A DNA stretch of 23,449 nt from an uncultured Prevotella sp. (GCA_937892695.1 CALBJK010000120.1:1-23449), one strand, 5' to 3'. Counted from the first letter of the stretch, positions 8,066 to 17,480 are shown. Numbers and translations: made by a program. The notes: generated from the letters alone by a model not told the origin.

Positions 8066-8815
8066 ATGAGAAAATCCATATCATCAATAATGATACTGTC
8101 GGCAGCAGCAATGCTGCTGACAGCATTATTTTCTTCATGCGACTGGGAAAAAGAGTGGTGGAATGATCCTATTTATCATCCCATTTACAAATCTGTGGTC
8201 TGTGAAAATCCAAAATATTATGACCACATGAAGGGGACATATAAAGGACTGCTTGTAGTCCGTAATTACTATGACAAACAGATATTGGATACGGTTGCAC
8301 ACGCCAGCGTTGAATTCGGAGGAAACGATACAAGAAGTTTTATTGTACACGATTTTCCAGTAAAGCACATAGCTTCTTTCATGGACAACAAATCATATCG
8401 GGATGAATTTGCAAAAATAAAAAAGAAGATAGATATTGAAGCGAAATACAAACTAAACGGCTATGTTACTATAGAACAGCCAGATTCTTTTCCTAGACAA
8501 TATTACGGTCCGTTAGACATTGACGTAGTTCGTGATTCGATACAAAGCGAAGTTCAAGACTCACTGTTCGGGAAAGCAGTCACAATATCATTTGTATACG
8601 ACATAGTCTCAACTTTTTCAAACGATAAAGATGTATCTAAAAAAAAGAAAGACTATATAAGTGGGGGAGGTGCATATTTTGCAAATGAAATATATTTTTT
8701 ATGCAGAAAAGTATCAGTAAACGGAACCCCCATTCCAGTTCATTATGACTATGGTGCTGTCAGGGTACGATTCTACGAGAACAAAACCGACAACGAGCCA
8801 CCGTTAACAGAGTGA
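8066..8815 (+). CDS. Probable outer-membrane lipoprotein, DUF4840-like
   Basis: 249 aa. I chose the ATG at 8066 over an in-frame one at 8015 because it begins a textbook lipoprotein signal: MRKS, a hydrophobic run, then LFSSC with the lipidated Cys at 25. The earlier start would overlap the upstream gene by 46 nt and put 17 polar residues before the signal. After Cys come D-W-E-K-E, acidic residues of the kind linked to surface export of lipoproteins in Bacteroidetes. The mature part opens with YYDHMKGTYKGLLVVRNYYD, then TVAHASVEFGGNDTRSFIVHDFP, which recalls the small Bacteroidetes lipoprotein family DUF4840; I am only moderately sure of that. It starts 5 nt after the 830-aa gene, so the two are almost certainly co-transcribed. 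It may anchor, receive or neutralise the upstream product. A hairpin terminator follows at 8879. Confidence 0.8.
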   Translation: MRKSISSIMILSAAAMLLTALFSSCDWEKEWWNDPIYHPIYKSVVCENPKYYDHMKGTYKGLLVVRNYYDKQILDTVAHASVEFGGNDTRSFIVHDFPVKHIASFMDNKSYRDEFAKIKKKIDIEAKYKLNGYVTIEQPDSFPRQYYGPLDIDVVRDSIQSEVQDSLFGKAVTISFVYDIVSTFSNDKDVSKKKKDYISGGGAYFANEIYFLCRKVSVNGTPIPVHYDYGAVRVRFYENKTDNEPPLTE

Positions 8816-8878
8816 GACAGAAGAAAGGAATAGTATAAGCGTCCGCAGCAGAACAAAGCATTAAATAAAAATAAGATT

Positions 8879-8917
8879 AGGGTGTGCCAAAACAAAATGA
8901 CACACCCTCATTGTTTT
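8879..8917 (+). terminator. Terminator after the lipoprotein gene
   Basis: Arms AGGGTGTGCCA (8879-8889) and TGACACACCCT (8898-8908) pair with a single C-A mismatch around an 8-nt A-rich loop. The T-rich tail TTGTTTTT is at 8911-8918. It is the diverged counterpart of the hairpin at 5229-5265. Confidence 0.65.
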
Positions 8918-9021
8918 TAGGATATGAAATAATAACATACAGAACATTCCAAGCCAGGCACTTGCCCGAAAGAAACACTTTTAACACTACGCCCGACACA
9001 ATAAAAAGGCAGAACAAACGT
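8879..9021. repeat. Direct repeat, copy B (right flank of the 5568-8815 module)
   Basis: Counterpart of 5233-5374, same orientation, about 89% identical over the 123 nt after the loop by hand alignment. It ends about 75 nt before ruvA. Similarity fades after AACAAACGT in both copies. Confidence 0.85.
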
Positions 9022-9024
9022 TAA

Positions 9025-9043
9025 AGAATATGTGCCATATTCT
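9025..9043. promoter_or_regulatory. Short perfect inverted repeat upstream of ruvA
   Basis: AGAATATG (9025-9032) and CATATTCT (9036-9043) are perfect 8-nt arms around TGC, beginning just past repeat copy B and ending about 50 nt before the ruvA ATG. It could be an operator or a small leader hairpin. I see no clear TAnnTTTG promoter element for ruvA nearby. Confidence 0.35.
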
Positions 9044-9095
9044 GCATCGACGACCGATAGGACACGAGTGGGCACAGACTTAAAAGCAACCAGGA

Positions 9096-9710
9096 ATGAT
9101 AGATTATATAAAAGGTGAACTTGCCGAACTCACTCCGGCCATGGCCGTAGTAGAAGCGGCAGGTGTGGGCTACGCGCTCAATATTTCGCTCAACACCTAT
9201 ACCGCCCTGCAGGGCAAGAAAGACGTGAAGCTGTTCGTACACGAATCGCTCGTAACGGGCGGACGCGACGACTCGTTCACGCTCTATGGCTTTGCCTCGC
9301 GGCAGGAACGCGAACTGTACCGGCTGCTCATTACAGTGTCGGGAGTGGGAGCAAACACGGCCCGGATGATGCTCTCGGCCATGTCGCCAGCCGAGCTGTG
9401 CAACGCCATATCGACAGGCAACGAGCGGCTGCTCAAAGGCGTGAAAGGCATAGGGCTGAAGACGGCGCAGCGCATCATCGTCGACCTGAAGGACAAGATT
9501 CTCTCGGCCGGAATATCGGTCGAGCTGCCAGCAGGCGGTGCCGACACGGCAGCCATAGACAACGACGTGCGCGACGAGGCCGTTTCGGCTCTGACGATGC
9601 TCGGATTCTCGCCAGCTCCGTCGGCCAAGGTGGTCACGGCTATACTGAAAGAAGAACCGACAATGCCGGTGGAGCAGGTGGTGAAGCTCGCACTCAAACA
9701 GATAAAATAA
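9096..9710 (+). CDS. ruvA: Holliday junction branch migration protein RuvA
   Basis: 204 aa, the usual RuvA length. RuvA forms the tetramer that binds four-way DNA junctions and loads the RuvB helicase during recombinational repair; it acts on DNA in the cytoplasm. Domain I (OB fold) starts MIDYIKGELAEL and includes the conserved VEAAGVGYALNIS at 19-31 and LYGFASRQERELY at 63-75. Domain II has two helix-hairpin-helix motifs, VSGVGANTAR at 81-90 and VKGIGLKTAQRII at 116-128. A short linker leads to domain III (about 150-204, DEAVSALTMLGF). All expected motifs are intact. sprA starts 15 nt after its stop; a ruvA-sprA pair is a recurrent arrangement in Bacteroidetes. The base composition is much GC-richer than the genes to its left, marking the return to core genome. 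Confidence 0.97.
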   Translation: MIDYIKGELAELTPAMAVVEAAGVGYALNISLNTYTALQGKKDVKLFVHESLVTGGRDDSFTLYGFASRQERELYRLLITVSGVGANTARMMLSAMSPAELCNAISTGNERLLKGVKGIGLKTAQRIIVDLKDKILSAGISVELPAGGADTAAIDNDVRDEAVSALTMLGFSPAPSAKVVTAILKEEPTMPVEQVVKLALKQIK

Positions 9711-9725
9711 GGCGAGGAAGAGAAG

Positions 9726-12700
9726 GTGAAGTTCGGTAAAACCATATACGGAACTCTGGCTGTGCTCGTCACAGCTACGGTGGCAAGCTACGCTCTGGGC
9801 ACACCGTCGGGACAAGACGTGCGCACGCGCCCTAACACGCAGGATGTGCGCTCACGTACCACCGCACGGCAGGGACAGAACATGCCCACAAGTCCGACGG
9901 CAAGACCGGGTGTGCCGGGACGGAACATGCCCACCGCAGCCCCGAAGAAGAACGACACCATAGCCATAAAGGCGCAACCCATACTCGAAAACGACGACTC
10001 GATACCCGACTCGCTGCTCAACACCCGATGGAAGATACAGCGCACTGCGCCCATAACCGTCAGCGATCTGGACCAGAACGCGGCCGACCTGAAACGTCCC
10101 GACAACCTGAAACAGGACGTAGAATACAACGACTCGCTCGACCTGTACATCATCGGCTCAAAATTCGGCGACTCGTACCTGAACACGCCGATAATGATGA
10201 CGCCCGACCAATACCGCAAGTGGAGCGAGCGTCAGGCCATGAACCGCTACTTCCGCACAAAAAACGACGAGATTTACAAAGCCAAGGGCAAGGAGAAGTT
10301 CGACTTCACCGACATGCACTTCGACCTGGGGCCGGCCGAAAAGATATTCGGCCCGGGCGGAGTGCGCATAAAGACCCAGGGAACAGCCGAACTGAAATTC
10401 GGAGCGACGATGAAAAACATCGACAATCCGTCGCTGCCCATACGCAACAGGAAAACTACAACCATCGACTTCGACGAGAAAATAAACCTTAACGTGAACG
10501 GAAAGGTGGGCGACAAGGTAAACATGAACATGAACTACAACACCGACGCCACCTTCGACTTCGACTCGCAGAACCTGAAGCTGAAGTATGACGGAAAGGA
10601 GGACGAAATCGTGAAACTCGTCGAAGCCGGAAACATATCCTTCCCTTCCAACTCGTCGCTCGTGAAGGGTGCGTCGTCGCTGTTCGGACTGCGCACCGAC
10701 CTGCAGTTCGGCAAATTGAAGCTGCAACTGGTGGCCTCGCAGAAGAAGTCGACCACAAAGAGCGTGTCGTCGAAAGGCGGCAAACAGTTCACCCCGTTCG
10801 AGATTGACGCTTCAAACTATGAGGAGAACCGCCACTTCTTCCTCTCACAGTTCTTCCGCGACAAGTATGACACGGGCATGAAGTCGCTGCCCAACGTCAC
10901 AACCGGAATAAACATAAACCGCGTGGAGATATGGGTGACGAACAAGACCGGAACAACATCTAACACCCGTAACATCATAGCTCTGACCGACCTGGGCGAA
11001 AACACAAAGGTTCACAACCAGCTGTGGAGCACGACCGGACAGCCCGTACCGTCCAACTCGGCCAATACAGAGTATTCGACCATGACAGGACAGTATGCCG
11101 CCGCCCGCGACATAAACCAGACCTCAACGGTGCTCGACGGAATACCAGGCTTTGTAGGAGGAGCCGACTATGAGAAGCTGGAAAGCGCACGGCTGCTCAA
11201 CTCGTCAGAATACTCCGTCAACCAGGCTCTGGGCTACGTGTCGCTGAAGTCGACTCTGCAGACCGACCAGGTGCTCGCCGTAGCCTACGAATACACATAC
11301 GGTGGCGTGACCTATCAGGTGGGAGAGTTTGCATCGGACATAACAAATGTAGACCAGGCTCTGTTCGTGAAGTCGCTGAAGAACACAAGCAACAATCCGC
11401 AACAGGGCAACTGGGACCTGATGATGAAGAACGTCTACTATCTGGCATCGTCGGTGGAGAAAGACAAGTTCCGTCTGGACGTCAAGTTCCAGAGCGACAC
11501 CGCCGGTGTCTACCTCACATACATTCCAGAGCCGCAGGTGAAGAGCCAGCCCATCATACGCGCCCTCGGTGCAGACCGGTTAGACAACAACATGAAGCCC
11601 CACTCTAACGGCTACTTCGACTTTGTCGACGGCTACACCGTGAGCAACGGCCGCGTGTTCTTCCCCGAGGCCGAACCGTTCGGCAAATATCTCTACGACT
11701 ATCTTACAAGCAAAGGCGTGGCAGCCGAACAGGCCTCGAAGTACGCCTTCACCGAGCTGTACGACTCGACGAAGACCGTGGCCAGACAGATAGCCGAAAA
11801 GGACAAATACGTGCTGACGGGACAATTCCGTGGCACGTCGGCCAATGTCATATCTCTCGGAGCGTATAATGTGCCGCAAGGTTCGGTAGTGGTGACGGCA
11901 GGAGGAGTGGTGCTGACAGAAGGATCAGACTACTCGGTCGACTACAGTGCCGGCGAAGTAACTATCCTCAACCAGAGCATCATCGACGCAGGAACGGCTG
12001 TCAACGTGTCGCTCGAAAGCAACACCGACTTCGCTCAGGAACGCAAGACGATGTTCGGTATGAACTGGGAGTATGACTTCTCCAAGGACTTGCAGCTAAG
12101 CGGTACCATCCAGCATCTGTCCGAACAGGCACTTACAACAAAGGTGAACATGGGTTCAGAGCCGCTCAACAACACCCTTTTGGGCATCAACATCAACTGG
12201 AAGAAAGAGAGCCAATGGCTGACCAACCTGCTCGACAAGATTCCGCTGCTCCATCTGACGCAGCCCTCGCAGATTTCGTTCACGGGTGAGTTTGCCCAGC
12301 TCATAGCCGGACAGGCCGGCGGAACACAGGACAACGCCTCGTACATAGACGACTTTGAGAACACGAAGAGCACCATCGACGTAGCAACTCCTACGTCGTG
12401 GATAATATCGAGCGTACCGACGATGTTCCCTGAATACAACGACAAAGCAACGCTCCGAAGCGGGTTCAACCGTTCGCAGCTCGCATGGTACAATATCGAC
12501 CCGCTGTTCACACGCCGCAGCTCTTCGCTCACCCCTACCCACATCAAGAGCGACCTCAACCAGCTGTCCAACCATTATGTGCGTGAAGTGTACGTGCGCG
12601 AACTGTTCCCAAACCGCGACCAGAGCAGCTACAACGGAGCGTCGTCGATGCTCAGCGTACTCAACCTCGCCTACTACCCCAACGAGCGCGGACCGTACAA

Positions 12701-15700
12701 CTTCAACCCCGACCTGGCACAGGACGGAACTCTGAACAACCCACAGCAGCACTGGGGCGGAATGATGCGACGGCTCGACACCAACGACTTCGAGACTGCC
12801 AACATAGAGTACATCGAGTTCTGGATGCTCGACCCCTTCATCTATACCCGACGCAACGGCACTGCGCAGGACTATGGCGGCGACTTCTACATCAACCTCG
12901 GCGAAATGAGCGAAGACATACTGCGCGACGGAAAGAAGTTCTACGAGAGCGGAATGCCTGTCGACGGTTCGAGCAGCTTCACTACTACCCAGTGGGGCAA
13001 AATACCAGTACAGGCAACGGTCAACTATTCGTTTGCCACATCTTCCGGAGCACGCGCCAAACAGGATGTAGGATTCAACGGGCTGACCGACGACGAGGAG
13101 AGACAGTTTGAGTCGTACCAGTCGTTCCTCACCGAGGTGCAGGGCAAGGTAAGCCCGGCGGTGTTCGACTCTATCATGGCCGACCCTGCCAACGACGACT
13201 ACCACTACTTCCGTGGCCGCGACTTCGACCAGATTCAGGCACCGATACTGCGCCGCTACAAGCAGATAAACAACCCTCAAGGAAACTCGCCCGACAACGA
13301 CTCGCGCACAGAAGGCTATGACACCTCATATAAGAGTACGCCCGATGTCGAGGACATAAACCAGGACTACACCCTCAACGAATACGAGAAGTACTACCAG
13401 TACCACGTGTCCATACGCCCCGAGGACCTGGAAGTGGGCAAGAACTTCATCGTAGACAAGCGCGTGGCTTCGCCCAAGCTGCGCAACGACTCGACCGAAG
13501 ACGTAACTTGGTATCAGTTCCGCATACCGCTCGACGAGTTCCAGCAACGCGTAGGTTCGATAAGCGACTTCACGAGCATACGCTTCATGCGCATGTTCCT
13601 CACCGGCTTCAAGCACCCAATAGTGCTGCGTTTCGGCACGCTCGACCTGGTGCGCGGCGAATGGCGCGTGTACGAACAGAACCTCGACACGTCGGCACCG
13701 CAGCAGGGAAAACTCTCCGTCAGCGCGGTGAATATCGAAGAAAACAACGACAAGACACCTGTCAACTACGTACTGCCTCCCGGCATTCGGCGCGGACAAG
13801 ACCCCACCCAGCCCCAGCTCGTAGAGGATAACGAGCAGGCTCTTTCCATGACCGTCACCGGTATGGGTTCGGGCGAATCGAAAGCCGTCTACAAGAACAC
13901 AACGCTCGACCTGCGCCAGTATAAGCGCATACAGATGTTCGTACATGCCAACATGCTCGAACCCAACACAACAAATCTTGCAGATGACCAACTGGCAGCA
14001 TTTGTCAGGCTCGGCAGCGACTACAAAAGCAACTACTACGAATACGAAATACCGCTGAAGCTCACACCCGCCGGCAACTATGACAAATACTCCCGTGCCG
14101 ACTGTGAAAAAGTTTGGCCAGAAGACAACATGCTCGACGTGCCACTCTCGGTATTCACCGACATAAAGAAGCAACGCAACAAAGCCAAATCCCAAGGCAC
14201 GGCCTCGTACAACCGGGAGTTCTCGGCCTACGACCCTGACAAGCCAGAGAACCGCATCAGCGTGATGGGCAACCCGACTCTGGGGGAGGTGAAGACGATG
14301 GTGATAGGTGTGCGCAACAAGGCCGGCGAGGTGAAGAGCGGCGAAGTGTGGGTCAACGAGATGCGTCTGAAAGAGTTTAACAACTCGGGCGGATGGGCTG
14401 CACAGGGCAACCTAAACGTCCAGCTGTCCGATCTCGGAACCGTCAACGTGCAGGGACGATACACCTCGGCCGGATTCGGAGGACTGGAAGAAGGCGTGGC
14501 CGAACGGTCTACCGACGACTACAAGAGCTACAGCGTGACGGCCAACGTAGAGCTTGGCAAGTTCTTCCCCGACAAGGCCAAGGTGAGCGCACCGCTCTAC
14601 TACTCGGTTTCGGAGGAGACTACAAAACCCAAATACAACCCTCTCGACAACGATATGGAGCTGGACGACGCTCTCGATGCAGCCGGAAGCAAGCAGGAAC
14701 GCGACTCTATCGAAAGCATAGCCGTGACAAAGACAAAGAGCACCAACTTCTCGCTGTCAAACGTGCGCATCGGCATTCAGACCAAACGCCATCCCATGCC
14801 TTACGACCCTGCCAACTTCTCCTTCTCCTACAGCCACAGCCACAACCAATCGAGCGGCGAGACAACGGTCTATGAAAAAGAAGACACATGGCGAGGAGCA
14901 TTCAACTATTCGTGGACACCGGTGTACAAACCGTTAGAACCGTTCAAGAAAATGAAGAGCCGAAGCAAGTGGCTCACCATCGTAAAAAGATTCGGGCTGA
15001 ACTGGCTGCCACAGAACATCGGCTTCAACACCGAAATGACACGCAACTACTACGAGCTGCAAGAGCGCGACATGGAGAGCATGGAGAACTCGCAGCTGCC
15101 GCTGACCTTCAGCGAACAGTTCCTTTGGAACCGCGACTTCTCCATACGCTGGGACCTGACGAAGAACCTGCACATGAATTTCCAGAGCGCGACCCACGCC
15201 CAGATAGAAGAGCCTTACACGCCGGTCAACAAAGACCTTTACCCCGACCGCTACTCGGCCTGGAAAGACTCAGTGTGGACAAGCATAAAGAACATGGGAA
15301 CACCGCTCGACTACAACCAGTCGTTCTCGGCCTCCTATCAGCTGCCGCTCAACCTCATACCGGTATTCGACTGGATCAACTCTGACGCCAACTACAACGC
15401 CACCTACAACTGGGTGCGCGGCACGGAGCTTGAAGACGGGACATCGCTGGGCAACACCGTATCGACCAACCGCAAGCTCGACATCAACGGCAACTTCAAC
15501 CTCGAACGTCTCTACAACCACATACCGTTCCTGAAGAAAGCCAACGACCGGTTCAACAAGGAGCCGGGACGCTCCAACATGCGTCCAGGTTCTATACGCC
15601 GACGCAATGGAAACACCGCACAAAAACGAATAGGCAAAGGTAAGCAAGACGCTAAAGACCAGCTAAAGAAGGAGCTGCCCAAGAACAAGAAGAGCTTCGA

Positions 15701-17411
15701 ACGCGAGATTACACTCATGCCCGACACCGTTATAAAAGTGACACACGGCAAAAAGACCAAACGTCTGCTCGTATCGGCCAAGACTGCCGACGGCAAGAGC
15801 TACAAGCTGAAATACCGCAAGACCGATGGCAATACCATTCGTATAATGAACAAGGTAGACTCGGCCCTGAAGCTGAAGATAACCGTAACGCCTAAAGAAC
15901 CGCTCGAAGAAAAGAACTGGTACAAGACAATGCAGGCCGTAGCCCGCGTGCTGATGATGGTGCGCAGCGTCGGCGTATCGTACACCAACCAATACTCGAT
16001 GGCTCTGCCGGGCTTCATGCCCACCGTCGGCGACGCTTTCGGACAGCGGCGCAACAACGGCGCACTAGCTCCCGGACTCGACTTCGCCTTCGGTCTCGTA
16101 GGCGACTCGTACATCGAAAAGGCACGACGGAACGACTGGCTCCTGATGAGCGACTCGGTGGCTACACCGGCCACTACCAACCGCACAGAGAACCTGCAGA
16201 TACGCGCCACGCTCGAACCGGTCAAGAATCTGAAGATAGACCTCAACGCAAGCCGCACACAAACCACATCGAAGAGTGTACAGTACATGTACGTAGGCAA
16301 CCCCACTACACAGAGCGGCACATTCACAATGACTACACTCTCGCTCGGAAGTACCTTCGAAGGCATGGGCAACGCCAATAACGGCTACCGTTCGGCATCA
16401 TTCGAGAAATTCTGTGGTTCGCTCGAAGGATTCCGCCAGAGAGTAGAGGCACGCTATACGGATGCCGTCTACCCGGCCGGTTCCACACTGGCCGGACAGA
16501 AGTTCGACCCACAGAACGGCGGTGTCAACAAGTACAGCTCCGACGTTATGATACCGGCCTTCCTTTCGGCCTACACCAGTATGGGCGGCAATTCGCTCGA
16601 CATATTCCCATCATTGTCACGGCTGCTGCCAAACTGGACAGTGCGCTACTCGGGTCTGTCACGTCTGCCGTGGTTTCGCGACGTGTTCAAGAGCGTCAAC
16701 ATCAACCATTCGTACAAGAGCATCTACGCCGTCGGCTCATACAGTTCGTACAGCACCTACATGGAATATATGAACGGTCTGGGATTCATTACCGACGCTA
16801 CTACGAACAACCCCATACCGAGTTCGATGTACAACGTATCGACCGTAAGCATAAACGAGTCGTTCTCGCCACTCTTGGGAGTGGATGTCACACTGGACAA
16901 CAACATGACGCTGAAGCTGGAATACCGCACCACCCGTGTGCTCAGCCTAAGCATGACAAGCGTGCAGATAAACGAAGCTATCAGCAAAGACTGGGTGTTC
17001 GGAGCCGGATATACCATCAACAACTTCAACATATTCGGCGGCCGCAACCACCGTCGCGTTAAGAACAACAAGCGCACTGGCAACGGCCAACAGAACAACC
17101 AGAACCAGCAGAGCACCTACACCAACCGCACATCGCGCAGCGGAGTGAACAACGACCTGAAACTGCGGCTCGACGTGAGCTACCGCCGTCAGGCTGCCAT
17201 AAGCCGCGACATAGCCTCGATGACCTCGTCGGCCAGCAGCGGCAATTCGGCTTTCAAGCTATCCTTCTCGGCCGAATACACTCTGTCGCGTCTGCTCTCG
17301 ATGAGTTTCTACTTCGACCGCCAGACCAACACTCCGCTACTGGCATCGAGCAGCTATCCTACGACCACCCAGGACTTCGGCCTCAGCCTGAAGTTTTCGC
17401 TCACAAGATGA
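9726..17411 (+). CDS. sprA: SprA (Sov), outer-membrane translocon of the type IX secretion system
   Basis: 2561 aa, in the size range of SprA/Sov proteins. SprA is the very large outer-membrane beta-barrel through which T9SS cargo with C-terminal sorting domains leaves the periplasm; it is also needed for gliding in gliding relatives. I take the GTG at 9726: it gives a signal peptide (MKFGKTIYGTLAVLVTATVASYALG) and sits 15 nt after ruvA. The SprA-like features include TQGTAELKFGA near residue 220, the long alternating amphipathic segments of a barrel throughout, a YIDDFENTKSTIDV motif near 870, and an aromatic-rich C-terminus ending LSLKFSLTR, as expected for barrel insertion. Oddities: a Thr/Pro/Arg-rich low-complexity segment at about 26-70, a Lys/Arg-rich soluble-looking insert at about 1940-2050, and an Asn/Gln-rich stretch at about 2445-2475. 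The frame is uninterrupted. This implies a working T9SS, matching the sorting domains at 364-5161. Confidence 0.96.
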   Translation: MKFGKTIYGTLAVLVTATVASYALGTPSGQDVRTRPNTQDVRSRTTARQGQNMPTSPTARPGVPGRNMPTAAPKKNDTIAIKAQPILENDDSIPDSLLNTRWKIQRTAPITVSDLDQNAADLKRPDNLKQDVEYNDSLDLYIIGSKFGDSYLNTPIMMTPDQYRKWSERQAMNRYFRTKNDEIYKAKGKEKFDFTDMHFDLGPAEKIFGPGGVRIKTQGTAELKFGATMKNIDNPSLPIRNRKTTTIDFDEKINLNVNGKVGDKVNMNMNYNTDATFDFDSQNLKLKYDGKEDEIVKLVEAGNISFPSNSSLVKGASSLFGLRTDLQFGKLKLQLVASQKKSTTKSVSSKGGKQFTPFEIDASNYEENRHFFLSQFFRDKYDTGMKSLPNVTTGININRVEIWVTNKTGTTSNTRNIIALTDLGENTKVHNQLWSTTGQPVPSNSANTEYSTMTGQYAAARDINQTSTVLDGIPGFVGGADYEKLESARLLNSSEYSVNQALGYVSLKSTLQTDQVLAVAYEYTYGGVTYQVGEFASDITNVDQALFVKSLKNTSNNPQQGNWDLMMKNVYYLASSVEKDKFRLDVKFQSDTAGVYLTYIPEPQVKSQPIIRALGADRLDNNMKPHSNGYFDFVDGYTVSNGRVFFPEAEPFGKYLYDYLTSKGVAAEQASKYAFTELYDSTKTVARQIAEKDKYVLTGQFRGTSANVISLGAYNVPQGSVVVTAGGVVLTEGSDYSVDYSAGEVTILNQSIIDAGTAVNVSLESNTDFAQERKTMFGMNWEYDFSKDLQLSGTIQHLSEQALTTKVNMGSEPLNNTLLGININWKKESQWLTNLLDKIPLLHLTQPSQISFTGEFAQLIAGQAGGTQDNASYIDDFENTKSTIDVATPTSWIISSVPTMFPEYNDKATLRSGFNRSQLAWYNIDPLFTRRSSSLTPTHIKSDLNQLSNHYVREVYVRELFPNRDQSSYNGASSMLSVLNLAYYPNERGPYNFNPDLAQDGTLNNPQQHWGGMMRRLDTNDFETANIEYIEFWMLDPFIYTRRNGTAQDYGGDFYINLGEMSEDILRDGKKFYESGMPVDGSSSFTTTQWGKIPVQATVNYSFATSSGARAKQDVGFNGLTDDEERQFESYQSFLTEVQGKVSPAVFDSIMADPANDDYHYFRGRDFDQIQAPILRRYKQINNPQGNSPDNDSRTEGYDTSYKSTPDVEDINQDYTLNEYEKYYQYHVSIRPEDLEVGKNFIVDKRVASPKLRNDSTEDVTWYQFRIPLDEFQQRVGSISDFTSIRFMRMFLTGFKHPIVLRFGTLDLVRGEWRVYEQNLDTSAPQQGKLSVSAVNIEENNDKTPVNYVLPPGIRRGQDPTQPQLVEDNEQALSMTVTGMGSGESKAVYKNTTLDLRQYKRIQMFVHANMLEPNTTNLADDQLAAFVRLGSDYKSNYYEYEIPLKLTPAGNYDKYSRADCEKVWPEDNMLDVPLSVFTDIKKQRNKAKSQGTASYNREFSAYDPDKPENRISVMGNPTLGEVKTMVIGVRNKAGEVKSGEVWVNEMRLKEFNNSGGWAAQGNLNVQLSDLGTVNVQGRYTSAGFGGLEEGVAERSTDDYKSYSVTANVELGKFFPDKAKVSAPLYYSVSEETTKPKYNPLDNDMELDDALDAAGSKQERDSIESIAVTKTKSTNFSLSNVRIGIQTKRHPMPYDPANFSFSYSHSHNQSSGETTVYEKEDTWRGAFNYSWTPVYKPLEPFKKMKSRSKWLTIVKRFGLNWLPQNIGFNTEMTRNYYELQERDMESMENSQLPLTFSEQFLWNRDFSIRWDLTKNLHMNFQSATHAQIEEPYTPVNKDLYPDRYSAWKDSVWTSIKNMGTPLDYNQSFSASYQLPLNLIPVFDWINSDANYNATYNWVRGTELEDGTSLGNTVSTNRKLDINGNFNLERLYNHIPFLKKANDRFNKEPGRSNMRPGSIRRRNGNTAQKRIGKGKQDAKDQLKKELPKNKKSFEREITLMPDTVIKVTHGKKTKRLLVSAKTADGKSYKLKYRKTDGNTIRIMNKVDSALKLKITVTPKEPLEEKNWYKTMQAVARVLMMVRSVGVSYTNQYSMALPGFMPTVGDAFGQRRNNGALAPGLDFAFGLVGDSYIEKARRNDWLLMSDSVATPATTNRTENLQIRATLEPVKNLKIDLNASRTQTTSKSVQYMYVGNPTTQSGTFTMTTLSLGSTFEGMGNANNGYRSASFEKFCGSLEGFRQRVEARYTDAVYPAGSTLAGQKFDPQNGGVNKYSSDVMIPAFLSAYTSMGGNSLDIFPSLSRLLPNWTVRYSGLSRLPWFRDVFKSVNINHSYKSIYAVGSYSSYSTYMEYMNGLGFITDATTNNPIPSSMYNVSTVSINESFSPLLGVDVTLDNNMTLKLEYRTTRVLSLSMTSVQINEAISKDWVFGAGYTINNFNIFGGRNHRRVKNNKRTGNGQQNNQNQQSTYTNRTSRSGVNNDLKLRLDVSYRRQAAISRDIASMTSSASSGNSAFKLSFSAEYTLSRLLSMSFYFDRQTNTPLLASSSYPTTTQDFGLSLKFSLTR

Positions 17412-17480
17412 CAAGCCCGAAGTATATAAACCATCGTGTCTGTATTTGAGTAAAATTCTGACAAACAGAACAATTTTTCT

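Noticed and set aside
5233..9021. Composite transposon formed by the two direct repeats
   Set aside because: The repeats contain no transposase frame or typical insertion-sequence ends, and no transposase or target-site duplication is visible; I keep only the observation of flanking repeats.
9021..9815. Minus-strand open frame of 264 codons over ruvA
   Set aside because: Antisense to a clear RuvA; Cys/His/Arg-rich with no recognisable domain.
12156..13280. Long minus-strand open frame (374 codons) inside sprA
   Set aside because: It lies wholly antisense to the intact SprA frame, its Val-, Arg- and His-rich composition is what GC-rich codons give when read backwards, and no family motif is present. 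The same holds for 13326-14195 and the other minus-strand frames across sprA.
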